17,301 bases of DNA. It comes from Candidatus Methanoperedens sp. GTDB taxonomy: Archaea; Halobacteriota; Methanosarcinia; Methanosarcinales; Methanoperedenaceae. Positions 1-7,450 of this stretch are shown piece by piece. The notes beneath the pieces are model-generated. The model was not told where the DNA came from. It searched no databases and saw only the letters and a list, made by a program, of their open reading frames with translations. A program made the translations under genes and the position numbers. The stretch is from contig JAPMTY010000013.1 in NCBI GenBank assembly GCA_026552835.1, positions 1 through 17,301 on the forward strand, in the 5' to 3' direction. Each line of letters opens with the position of its first letter. The stretch's first letter is position 1.

Positions 1-215
1 CAACTGCTTCAAACACGCCGCCTCATATTCCGCAGGGAGGACCGTTCCAGAGTCCACCCTCGAACAAAGGGACTATAAAAATGGGAAGTACAACTGTAAA
101 GATAAACGGGAAAATGGCGGCAAGGAACGGCGATATGGCCATGACCTGCAACGACCCTTCCGACCTTCCGGTTGGCACTGTCATGGCGGTCGGTACTGTT
201 TTGATTGGAGGATAA
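1..215 (+). CDS. PAAR-type spike-tip protein, C-terminal part (5' truncated by the window edge)
   Basis: The open frame enters from the left edge (first complete codon at 3) and ends at TAA 213-215, leaving about 70 visible residues. The segment runs from an HIPQGGPF-like stretch through a Gly/Asn/Lys-rich beta region (KINGKMAARNGD, then MTCNDP) to a glycine-rich end (VGTVLIGG). Short glycine-rich beta-strands, a polar KxNGK/AARxGD motif and a single Cys are what PAAR or DUF4150-like tip proteins show. In contractile systems these form a sharp cone on the spike trimer and can carry effectors. The N-terminus is missing, so an attached effector or extension cannot be excluded. It sits 1 nt before the gp25-like gene, the usual place in eCIS loci, and its last codons supply that gene's ribosome binding site. 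Family is fairly sure from sequence and context; the exact subfamily is not. Confidence 0.75.
   Translation, partial: TASNTPPHIPQGGPFQSPPSNKGTIKMGSTTVKINGKMAARNGDMAMTCNDPSDLPVGTVMAVGTVLIGG
207..212 (+). promoter_or_regulatory. Ribosome binding site fixing the start of the gp25-like gene
   Basis: GGAGGA lies about 5 nt before ATG 217 and overlaps the last codons of the PAAR gene. An in-frame TTG at 205 would put the start on top of this site, so ATG 217 is the likely start. Confidence 0.7.
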
Positions 216-216
216 A

Positions 217-627
217 ATGGCACAATCATCTGATGCGGATTTCTTGGGCAGCGGCTGGAAGTTCCCGGTATCCGTTAAAGACGGGAATATAGTTTCTTCA
301 GGCGGCTACGATTCCATCCGGGAATCTATAATGATAATACTCGGCACCGCGAAGGGGGAACGGGTCATGAGACCTGATTTCGGATGCGGGATAAACGAGC
401 TTGTTTTTGCACCGAACAATACCTCAACAGCCACGCTCATAACATTTTACATAAAAGAGGCACTGCTGAAGTGGGAACCGAGGATTGAATTACTGAGCGT
501 GAACGCCGAGCCTGACGAAACAGAACAGAACATACTTATCATAAGTATAGATTACATGGTAAAAACGACTAACACAAAAGCTAACCTGGTATATCCATTC
601 TATCTTGAGAGGGGGAATGTTCCATGA
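217..627 (+). CDS. gp25/GPW-like baseplate wedge protein
   Basis: This 136-residue protein matches the gp25 / GPW family (T4 gp25, Afp9-like) along its whole length. It opens with an SGWKFPV motif. An IRESIMIILGTAKGER helix follows, then the hallmark RPDFGCGINELVF and a C-terminal ALLKWEPRIE segment. It closes on beta-strands with NLVYPFYL. These proteins join the sheath to the baseplate wedges and help trigger contraction; despite the old name, lysozyme activity is not expected. The size is normal for the family. ATG 217 is chosen because GGAGGA precedes it. Its stop overlaps the next start as ATGA (624-627), implying translational coupling to J1. Nothing looks broken. Confidence 0.93.
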   Translation: MAQSSDADFLGSGWKFPVSVKDGNIVSSGGYDSIRESIMIILGTAKGERVMRPDFGCGINELVFAPNNTSTATLITFYIKEALLKWEPRIELLSVNAEPDETEQNILIISIDYMVKTTNTKANLVYPFYLERGNVP

Positions 628-3600
628 CAATAGACCCGCCTAAAATCGACTCAAGAGACCAGCAGATGCTGTTTGAACAGGTAAGGGGCCTGGCTCTTTA
701 CTATTGCCCCGAATGGAAAGATGCGGCTGCAATCGAGTCGGATAATTATGCCGATGCCCTCATGCATATCTTTTCCAGGATGATGGAAATAATAATCCAG
801 CGGTTGAATAAAGTCCCGGACAAGAATTTCCTGACTTTTCTGGATATGGTGGGTACAAGTTTATTTCCTCCCAGGGTGGCTGCGGCGCCGCTGACCTTTA
901 CCATGGCAAAAGCGGAAACCAGCTACAGGAGAATTCCTTCAGGTACACAGGCAGCTACTGCCCAGACAAAAGAAAAAGAAGCCGTCGTTTTTGAAACCAC
1001 GGAAGACATTACAATTATCCCGCAGAAACTGGTTTCGGCGGTAAGTCTTTCACCTGATGATGATGAATGGGCCGACCAAACCACCGTTCTATCCGGCAAT
1101 ACAACAGATGCTGTTGTCCTTTTCAAAGGGAAGGATCTCGTTCCTCACCGCCTTTACCTCGGCAATAGTTTACTTTTCAGTTTCAAGGAAAAGGCTGTCA
1201 TTACATTTGATATAACTCTCAAAACCGTCGCCGCTGTAGCACAGGCTGTTCCACGGGAAGTGAAATGGTACTATTTTGATGAAAATTCAGCGCCAAAATC
1301 CCTGGAGGTTGCAGCAGGTAGTGATGTCGCCAACTTTTTGAAGAGCGGAAGTTTCAGTTTTGAACCCGTTGGCGGAATTTCCGAAAAGATGCTGGTTGGA
1401 AGAGATACGCAGAAAAACTGGACAAATCACTGGATTTACGCCGAACTGAATACCCCGATTCCAAAAGGAAATTTGCCGGTGATCAACACAATAAAAGCAA
1501 GTATCTCGATTCCTGGCTCCACCGTCCCTTCGGATTTAGCATTTTTCAATAATGTCCCTATAGATTTGACAAAGGATTTCTATCCTTTCGGAGAAAGGCC
1601 GAAATTCAATGATACTTTTTATATAGGCTCAAAAGAGGTCTTTTCCAAGAAAGACGCAATCATAGCATTAAAATTCAACTTTTCACTTGGAGTGGATTCA
1701 CCGGATACGGAAGCTATAACTCTCGTCTGGGAATTCTGGGATGGAAATAACTGGAAGCCGATATATGAAACAACCCAAAAGGGTGTTCCGGAAAAAAAAG
1801 GTGAACATGATTTCACCGATACTACCAACGCCTTTACATTTAAAGCCGCGCCTAAAATAAACGAAGCGAAGGTTAAATTCACATGCCCAAAAATAGAAGA
1901 GAAAGAAATCAACGGTGAAAAGAATAACTGGGTTCGCGTGCGCATCATTGACGGGAACTACGGCAAGGATGCAAGTTATGACAAGATTTCAGTAGACGCA
2001 GGCACAGGAATTGGCAGAATTCTAAGCAAGGCTAATATTGTTACGGGGACGGAAACGAAGTTCAAAACCCAGCTCGTTATAGGCGATTCAATCATAGCCA
2101 CAAAGCAGAACCAGACCAGAACCGTCACCGGCATTTCTTTCGATAACTCACTTACTATTGATTCTGCCTTTGAACCGGACCTGGATTCAACGGATTTTAC
2201 TATCAAAAAGACGGGATGGCTATACAGGCAGCTTACTTATAAACCGCCGTCTATAAGCAAATTAGAGCTTGAATATTCTTTTAACCTGTCCGGAAAAGAT
2301 CTGGAAACCATTCTTACATATAACGATTTCATTTATCACGATGAAACCGAAGCGTCCAAAGGTGTTAATAATAACATTACCCCCTTCCAGCCAGTATCCG
2401 ATACCCAGCAGGCAGTTTACCTGGCATTTGACCGGGATATTTCTACGCTTCCTGTGACCATATTCTTCCCGCTCCTTGAAAATATGTTCACGGCTTTCAT
2501 GAACCCTGCATCTGGCAACCCGCCGGTCCTGGCGTGGGAGTACTGGACAGGTAAGACCTGGTCCCTTCTGAGCGTTGAAGACGGGACAAGGAACCTGACC
2601 AAAATGGAGATGATACAATTCCTTGCGCCGGATGACATGGAAAAGAGGTACTGCTTCGGGTTAGAAACAGAATATTACTGGATACGGGCGAGGCTGGAAG
2701 GCAAGTATGATAACCTGCCCCGATTGAAAGGCATCTACACGAACACGGTCTGGGCATATAACCGCATTACAGTTGACAGCGAGATTCTGGGTTCAAGCGA
2801 TGGGAAAACCGGCCAGGTTTTCAATTTTTCCCATTTCCCGGTTTTGCCTGGGCAAAAAGTCATGGTGCTTGAGATATCACTTACCGATGAGATGAAATCG
2901 GCTATCCGCCTTGAGGAAGGAAAGGATGCGATAGAAGAAATCAAAGATGATGACGGCAATGTTATCGGGTACTGGGTGCGGTGGCATGAAAAGAATTATC
3001 TTTACTCTTCAGGTCCCCAGAGCCGGCACTATATTATTGACCGCAATAAAGGGACGATAACCTTCGGGGATGGCGAGAGAGGTATGATTCCTCCTGCAGA
3101 GAAGGATAATATCAGGTGCAGTTACCAGTACGGCGGGGGAGCGAATGGGAATAATGTTGGGGTACAATCCATAACTAAGCTTCGGACGGCATTTCCTTTT
3201 GTTGAATCGGTTACCAATCATGAGGATTCTGACGGCGGCGGGGACATGAAGAATCTTGACTGGCTCAGGGAACAGGGACCGCAGACCATCAAGCACCGTG
3301 ACAGGGCTGTCACCTATGAGGACTTTGAATGGCTGGTAAGGGAGGCTTCCCCAAAAGTTGCCATGGTCAAATGCCTGCCGACTACCGACCCGGGCAAAAA
3401 TTTCAGACCAGGCTTTATTACTATGATTATTGTCCCGGATGAACGCGAGAATCCCAAACCTGTCCCGAGCCAGGGATTGATTAATGAAATCCAGGACTAT
3501 ATTTTCAACAGGACCTCAACATACCTTACGACCTACCCTTCCCAGATTACCCTTATCGGGCCGGGCTATATTCAGGTGGGTGTTGAGGCAAAGGTGAATT

Positions 3601-4802
3601 TCACATCAATCGCCGATGCAAAAATCATAGAGGGAAGAATCATAGAAAATCTCAAGCGGTTTTTCCACCCGCTTATTGGCGGCCCTGAAAAAGAGGGATG
3701 GGATTTTGGCAGGAATGTATACATATCACAGGTTTATGAAGTCATCGAAAGTACAGACGGTGTCGACTATGTTGAAGGGCTGACCCTTAATGCTTCAGTC
3801 CAGATGTATAAATTGGTTTTAATGGAGAGTTTAATTCTCTCAGATTCTTACCCTGAATACAGCAGGGTAGAAACAAATGATGGAAAACTCTCGTTTTCCC
3901 TGGCTGAAAATCTTCCGGAAGAAGAGATAGACACTCTCACTGTTATGGGTTTTAAGGAGGGGGACAATATCATCCTGAGCCATCCGGATAAGTATTTGTT
4001 CAGCTGGGAAGACATTCCGGGAAGCGATAGCGTAAAACTCATAGACTTTCTAAAGCAGAATTATAGTATTGATTGGGTAAAAACAGGAAAAATCGATAAA
4101 ATCGATAACTATAAGACCATAATGGTTTCTACTGCAAAAAATTATCTTACACTGGATCTTAACACTGACCAAACCAAAGTTAATCTGATAATCGATGATG
4201 GTAGAACCGATGCGTTCACGGTTAAGCTGGAAAACGGTAAACTTAAAATATACCAGGACAGGAATACAAACCTTGTAATAAGGTCTGTGTCCCGTGATGG
4301 GAGGTGGGGTGATATCCTAGATTGCGAGCAATCACAGATTGATACAGCATATCCCGCGGGAAGTATAGTTAAGACCCTGGATGGGCGGATTAAATCTTTC
4401 ACTCTCAATGAGGTTCCTGAAGGCGATATAAGTCTTAATCCTCTCAAAATTCCAATTCTTAATGCCGGCGATAGTTTTGTCATGAGCCTCAGGGATGATC
4501 CTTCAAAACGAGTAACCGGAGCGATAAAAAATGTGAGTAATTCTGAAAAAATATTCATTGAGACGAATTACCTTGTTTATTCAGGTGAACATGCGATAAA
4601 CACAAAACCAAAAGAGGAACTGGTTTACCGGTATCTCATGAATACCAACACAAAAGAAATCCATGACCTGAATAGAGTTCAACCGAATTGCAAACTGGAC
4701 CAGATGCAGGAAGACCATATGATTTTTACGAGAACCCTCGATAAGATCGACGGATACGATTACTGCAGATGGTGTTTCGGGCCAGAAATGTCAACACGCT
4801 AA
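624..4802 (+). CDS. Large baseplate J-like protein (J1), putative baseplate assembly protein
   Basis: This 1392-residue protein is the main baseplate wedge component (Afp11-like, TIGR02243-like). Residues about 1-95 are the helical N-terminal domain seen in such proteins (CPEWKDAAAIESDNY, then LNKVPDKNFLTFLDMVG). The central part holds beta-domains. Two related modules share a WE(F/Y)W(D/T)GxxW motif and a YW/NWVR-type strand, near residues 368-450 and 636-720. Near 805-840 is the classic baseplate J signature (ITFGDGERG, then YQYGGGANGNNVG). Residues 890-1050 carry RAVTYEDFEWLVREAS, a loop PDERENPKPVPS, and FHPLIGGP with GRNVYISQVYEVIE. After that comes an unusual extension: a repeated domain of unknown function (1126-1210) and a zinc-binding-like end (1337-1384), annotated separately. 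The start overlaps the gp25 stop by 4 nt and J2 follows after 11 nt. It should bind gp25, J2 and the tail I protein to close the baseplate ring. Confidence 0.93.
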   Translation: MTIDPPKIDSRDQQMLFEQVRGLALYYCPEWKDAAAIESDNYADALMHIFSRMMEIIIQRLNKVPDKNFLTFLDMVGTSLFPPRVAAAPLTFTMAKAETSYRRIPSGTQAATAQTKEKEAVVFETTEDITIIPQKLVSAVSLSPDDDEWADQTTVLSGNTTDAVVLFKGKDLVPHRLYLGNSLLFSFKEKAVITFDITLKTVAAVAQAVPREVKWYYFDENSAPKSLEVAAGSDVANFLKSGSFSFEPVGGISEKMLVGRDTQKNWTNHWIYAELNTPIPKGNLPVINTIKASISIPGSTVPSDLAFFNNVPIDLTKDFYPFGERPKFNDTFYIGSKEVFSKKDAIIALKFNFSLGVDSPDTEAITLVWEFWDGNNWKPIYETTQKGVPEKKGEHDFTDTTNAFTFKAAPKINEAKVKFTCPKIEEKEINGEKNNWVRVRIIDGNYGKDASYDKISVDAGTGIGRILSKANIVTGTETKFKTQLVIGDSIIATKQNQTRTVTGISFDNSLTIDSAFEPDLDSTDFTIKKTGWLYRQLTYKPPSISKLELEYSFNLSGKDLETILTYNDFIYHDETEASKGVNNNITPFQPVSDTQQAVYLAFDRDISTLPVTIFFPLLENMFTAFMNPASGNPPVLAWEYWTGKTWSLLSVEDGTRNLTKMEMIQFLAPDDMEKRYCFGLETEYYWIRARLEGKYDNLPRLKGIYTNTVWAYNRITVDSEILGSSDGKTGQVFNFSHFPVLPGQKVMVLEISLTDEMKSAIRLEEGKDAIEEIKDDDGNVIGYWVRWHEKNYLYSSGPQSRHYIIDRNKGTITFGDGERGMIPPAEKDNIRCSYQYGGGANGNNVGVQSITKLRTAFPFVESVTNHEDSDGGGDMKNLDWLREQGPQTIKHRDRAVTYEDFEWLVREASPKVAMVKCLPTTDPGKNFRPGFITMIIVPDERENPKPVPSQGLINEIQDYIFNRTSTYLTTYPSQITLIGPGYIQVGVEAKVNFTSIADAKIIEGRIIENLKRFFHPLIGGPEKEGWDFGRNVYISQVYEVIESTDGVDYVEGLTLNASVQMYKLVLMESLILSDSYPEYSRVETNDGKLSFSLAENLPEEEIDTLTVMGFKEGDNIILSHPDKYLFSWEDIPGSDSVKLIDFLKQNYSIDWVKTGKIDKIDNYKTIMVSTAKNYLTLDLNTDQTKVNLIIDDGRTDAFTVKLENGKLKIYQDRNTNLVIRSVSRDGRWGDILDCEQSQIDTAYPAGSIVKTLDGRIKSFTLNEVPEGDISLNPLKIPILNAGDSFVMSLRDDPSKRVTGAIKNVSNSEKIFIETNYLVYSGEHAINTKPKEELVYRYLMNTNTKEIHDLNRVQPNCKLDQMQEDHMIFTRTLDKIDGYDYCRWCFGPEMSTR
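3999..4253 (+). repeat. Recurrent ~85-residue domain, copy A (J1 residues 1126-1210)
   Basis: This in-frame segment of J1 starts FSWEDIPGSDS and ends GKLKIY. Landmarks in order are an aromatic F-x-W-x-x-I start, a helix with FLKQNYSIDWVK, a KIDKIDN turn, then strands with YLTLDLN, TKVNLIIDDGRTD, FTVK and KLKIY. Two diverged copies with the same order of landmarks lie in J2 (5087-5362 and 5690-5941). I recall very similar segments in other proteins of Methanosarcinales-type archaea, but cannot check this here. Function unknown. Confidence 0.75.
4632..4775 (+). other. Ada-like zinc-binding signature at the C-terminus of J1
   Basis: J1 residues 1337-1384 contain H1347, C1356, C1381 and C1384 in the spacing of small Ada-type zinc ribbons. 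The pattern is a Tyr-led strand, KEIH, a Cys about nine residues later, a helix, then GYDYCRWC. The resemblance is to the pattern, not to a computed match. It would be a compact metal-bound knob hanging from the baseplate protein. No alkyltransferase or DNA-binding domain accompanies it. Confidence 0.6.
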
Positions 4803-4813
4803 AGGAGTGAAAA

Positions 4814-6367
4814 ATGTCCATACCTATACCCAATCTGGATGACAGGAGCTTTGAAGACCTGATGAAAGAAGCCAGGGCTCTTATTCCTCAATATAACAGG
4901 GATTGGACAAACCATAACCCTTCCGACCCAGGAATAACACTTCTTGAACTCTTTTCATGGCTCGGTGAAATGGTGATTTACAGGACAAACCAGGTTCCAG
5001 ATGCATCCTATATTAACTTTTTAAAGCTGATAGCAGGTGTCCCGCAAAGGGCTGAACTTGAGAAATTGCTGAACGGTCCTTTCTTATTCACATGGAATAC
5101 GATTCAAGATAATGATTTCGCAGTATTCAGGGCCTATCTAAAGAGCGATTTTGATATGGATTGGGCAACCGAAACTGAAAAAATCGAAAAAATTGATAAA
5201 ACCGTCATCGCGAGAGAGGAAAAAGGTAAAAACCGGGTGGAGTTAATCCTCGGAGAGAAAGAAGATAAGGCAAATCTAATAATAAATGGTTGCCGGACCC
5301 GCTACCTGCATGTTGAAAAGACAAAAGGCGACCTGAAGATAAAAAGCGACCTCTACATCTACAATGTTCCGGATCTGGATATTGAATACAGGCAACTCCT
5401 GGTTTTGCTTCGGGATATTGAGGATGGAAAAAAGAAAAGTGTAATCGAAATCAAGGAAGCCTCTGTGGGTTATATGGAGTCCGGATACAGGGCGGTCACT
5501 TCCATGGATTTTGAAAATAAAGCTCTTGATTGTATGACGAAATTACAGAGCGGTATGGAAGGAAGAGCCGTTTGCATGAATAACAGGGATCTGGAATACA
5601 GTACTGTAAATATAAATAAGCCTGGCCATGTATCTATAATTATAATCCCGGCCTGGATAGAAAATTCCAGGTACTGCGAAGAGTACCTGTTTTGCTTTGA
5701 TGAAATCCCGACAACCGGCAGCGACATATTTAAAAGTTATATAAGAAAGAATTATGATGCAGACTGGGTGAAAGATGCACAAATTACAAAAATCGATGAA
5801 TATAACATAAACCTGTCAGCTGAAAATCATTCCCTTTTGCTCAGCCTGAACAAAGAAAAAACAAAAGCTGTTTTGACGATTGATAATGTCATGGCCGATA
5901 AATTCAATGTCAAAATGGAGAGCAATAAACCGAATATATATTCAGGTTCAAAAGACAAACCGAAGCCGTCGCCTTTGTTAAAAGAAGAGGTAAGGGGGTT
6001 TCTGGAAGCAAAAAAATTGATCACAACGAGAGTGCATGTGGTTTCCCCGTTTTATAATAATATATTCCTCAAGGTATGGATAGGTCTTAAGAATAATAAA
6101 AACGAAGCGCAGGTCATACAAGCGGCGACAAACAGGATAAATGAGTACTTTCACCCCGTTACCGGCGGTCCCGACGGGACGGGATGGCCGCTGGGAAGGA
6201 ATGTTTACAGGTCCGAACTCTATCATCTTCTGGAAGAGATAGCCGATATCGACCACATTGCAGAGTTATGGATAAACAATGATGCAGAGGCGGCCTCTGC
6301 GGATATAGAAAAACATCAATTAATCGCATTGACAGAATTAACAGTGGAAAAGGCGCCTTATGAATAA
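4814..6367 (+). CDS. Second baseplate J-like protein (J2), reduced, with two inserted domains
   Basis: This is a 517-residue protein. Residues 1-85 are the conserved N-terminal domain of eCIS-type J proteins (IPNLDDRSFEDLMKEAR, HNPSDPGITLLELFSWLGEM, YRTNQVPDASYINFLKL). The J core returns at about 218-290 (GYRAVTSMDFE, then a CMNNRDLEY and PGHVSIIIIPAW strand). It continues at about 385-480 (EEVRGFLEAKKLITTRVHV, YFHPVTGGPDGTGWPLGRNVYRSELYHLLEE). Compared with J1, about 700 residues of central beta-domains are absent. In their place is copy B of the recurrent domain (92-183); copy C (293-376) breaks the loop before EEVRGFL. The frame is intact and AAAGGAG (4801-4807) precedes ATG 4814, so it looks functional rather than decayed. 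It overlaps the next gene by 8 nt. Likely role: partner of J1 in the wedge. Confidence 0.88.
   Translation: MSIPIPNLDDRSFEDLMKEARALIPQYNRDWTNHNPSDPGITLLELFSWLGEMVIYRTNQVPDASYINFLKLIAGVPQRAELEKLLNGPFLFTWNTIQDNDFAVFRAYLKSDFDMDWATETEKIEKIDKTVIAREEKGKNRVELILGEKEDKANLIINGCRTRYLHVEKTKGDLKIKSDLYIYNVPDLDIEYRQLLVLLRDIEDGKKKSVIEIKEASVGYMESGYRAVTSMDFENKALDCMTKLQSGMEGRAVCMNNRDLEYSTVNINKPGHVSIIIIPAWIENSRYCEEYLFCFDEIPTTGSDIFKSYIRKNYDADWVKDAQITKIDEYNINLSAENHSLLLSLNKEKTKAVLTIDNVMADKFNVKMESNKPNIYSGSKDKPKPSPLLKEEVRGFLEAKKLITTRVHVVSPFYNNIFLKVWIGLKNNKNEAQVIQAATNRINEYFHPVTGGPDGTGWPLGRNVYRSELYHLLEEIADIDHIAELWINNDAEAASADIEKHQLIALTELTVEKAPYE
5087..5362 (+). repeat. Recurrent ~85-residue domain, copy B (J2 residues about 92-183), diverged
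   Basis: It begins FTWNTIQDNDF, continues through a helix with YLKSDFDMDW and an IEKIDK turn, then strands VELILG, ANLIING and DLKIK. This is the most diverged of the three copies and slightly longer. It stands where J proteins normally carry their central beta-domains. The right end is uncertain by about six residues. Confidence 0.6.
5690..5941 (+). repeat. Recurrent ~85-residue domain, copy C (J2 residues 293-376)
   Basis: It begins FCFDEIPTTGSD, then YIRKNYDADWVK, ITKIDEYN, LLLSLNKEKTKAVLTIDN, FNVK and ends PNIY. It is clearly the closer relative of copy A. It lies between a strand ending IIIIPAW and the helix EEVRGFLEAKK, a loop that in J1 is only about a dozen residues (PDERENPKPVPS), so it reads as a clean insertion. 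Confidence 0.75.
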
Positions 6368-7385
6368 TAAAGAAAATGAAAGTAAATATCTCCGGTACCT
6401 GCCCGGGATTTACCAGCCTGAAGATAAGGATAATTTCCTGGGGAGATTCCTGAAGGCATTTGAAAATATCCTTTCAGCCTACTCGCTGCCTCAGGTGGAT
6501 ATCAAGAACCCTGCCAGCCTGGCATCCAGGCTTCGGGATGTTAAAGATCCTCTATCCCTGTACTTAAGAAATTTATTTTCACAGGAAACGGTATCGCTGC
6601 TTGATGGGTATGACGGTTCGAGTCCCCCGTCCGAAGCTCTTATAAATGCTTTGTCCGTGGAATTTAACAATCTGCTCCTCAAACAGATATACGATAAAAA
6701 TGGTTTCAAGCAGGTAAAATTAACCGATACGGTACAAGAACTCATCGAAACTGGAAGCAAAACTGGAAGCAATGACCTTGTCCTTCTGAATTTGAGTATC
6801 CTGGAAGAGGCGTTTCCAAACGATATCGGGAAAAAGAAAGGCATAGAAGAAATACTGGATTGTATCCAGGATTACTTTGATCCTGATAAAACCCCGCTGG
6901 AATTCCTGTCGTGGCTTGCGGGATGGATGGCGTTAATCCTTAAGGAGGAGAAAGACTGGAACGCAGATAACGCCAGGAAGAAACGCGACCTGATAGCTAA
7001 AATCATACCATTGTACCAGAAACGCGGAACACTGGACGGGCTTAAAGAATATATTAAAATATATGTTGGCGAGGATGTCAAGATATCCATATTTGAATTT
7101 TTAGACCCGTTCAGGGTGGGCGTCACTTCGACAGTAGGGATGAATACAGTGGTTGGGGAAGGTCTCCCCTATTATTTCCAGGTTTTCATGGAATTGCCCA
7201 TGCTTGACCGGGTTATGCTTGAGAAAAAGAAGAAAGCTATCATAGATATAATCGACCAGGAAAAGCCTGCCCATACATATTACGTGCTTGTAATCCAGGC
7301 ACCGACCATGCAGATAGCTTACCATTCCACAGTTGGAGTAGATACACTGCTTGGCGGCCTGATCATGGGGAAAAACAGCGACTGA
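6360..7385 (+). CDS. Phage tail protein I-like baseplate protein
   Basis: This 341-residue protein resembles the P2 tail protein I / TIGR02242 family (Afp12-like), which links baseplate wedges to tail fibres. The N-terminus SKYLRYLPGIYQ and a following helix (FLGRFLKAFENIL) are typical. The diagnostic block is at about 178-236: PLEFLSWLAGWMAL, a Trp (DWNADNARKKRDLI), then PLYQKRGTLDGLKEYIKIY. The remaining C-terminus is beta-rich (VGVTSTVGMNTVVGEGLPYYFQVFMELP). A middle stretch at 80-150 with an insert-like run of polar residues is less conserved. The start codon lies inside the last codons of J2 (8-nt overlap), so the two are probably coupled. After it comes a 65-nt AT-rich gap before the fibre genes. 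Confidence 0.88.
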   Translation: MNNKENESKYLRYLPGIYQPEDKDNFLGRFLKAFENILSAYSLPQVDIKNPASLASRLRDVKDPLSLYLRNLFSQETVSLLDGYDGSSPPSEALINALSVEFNNLLLKQIYDKNGFKQVKLTDTVQELIETGSKTGSNDLVLLNLSILEEAFPNDIGKKKGIEEILDCIQDYFDPDKTPLEFLSWLAGWMALILKEEKDWNADNARKKRDLIAKIIPLYQKRGTLDGLKEYIKIYVGEDVKISIFEFLDPFRVGVTSTVGMNTVVGEGLPYYFQVFMELPMLDRVMLEKKKKAIIDIIDQEKPAHTYYVLVIQAPTMQIAYHSTVGVDTLLGGLIMGKNSD

Positions 7386-7434
7386 GAGGACTGAGTGTTG
7401 ATTAATAAAAATTGTATTTTATGTTGATAAAATT

Positions 7435-7442
7435 AAGGAGGT
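7435..7442 (+). promoter_or_regulatory. Strong Shine-Dalgarno site before the first fibre gene
   Basis: AAGGAGGT stands 8 nt before ATG 7451, a near-perfect anti-16S match at the end of the AT-rich 65-nt gap 7386-7450. The gap may also hold an internal promoter (several T/A runs), but no clear BRE/TATA pair can be named. The site suggests the fibre protein is made in high amount independently of upstream coupling. Confidence 0.6.
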
Positions 7443-7450
7443 AAAAATAA

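Noticed and set aside
205..216. TTG at 205 as the start of the gp25-like gene
   Set aside because: It would overlap the GGAGGA ribosome binding site that properly serves ATG 217, and the extra four residues are not part of the family.
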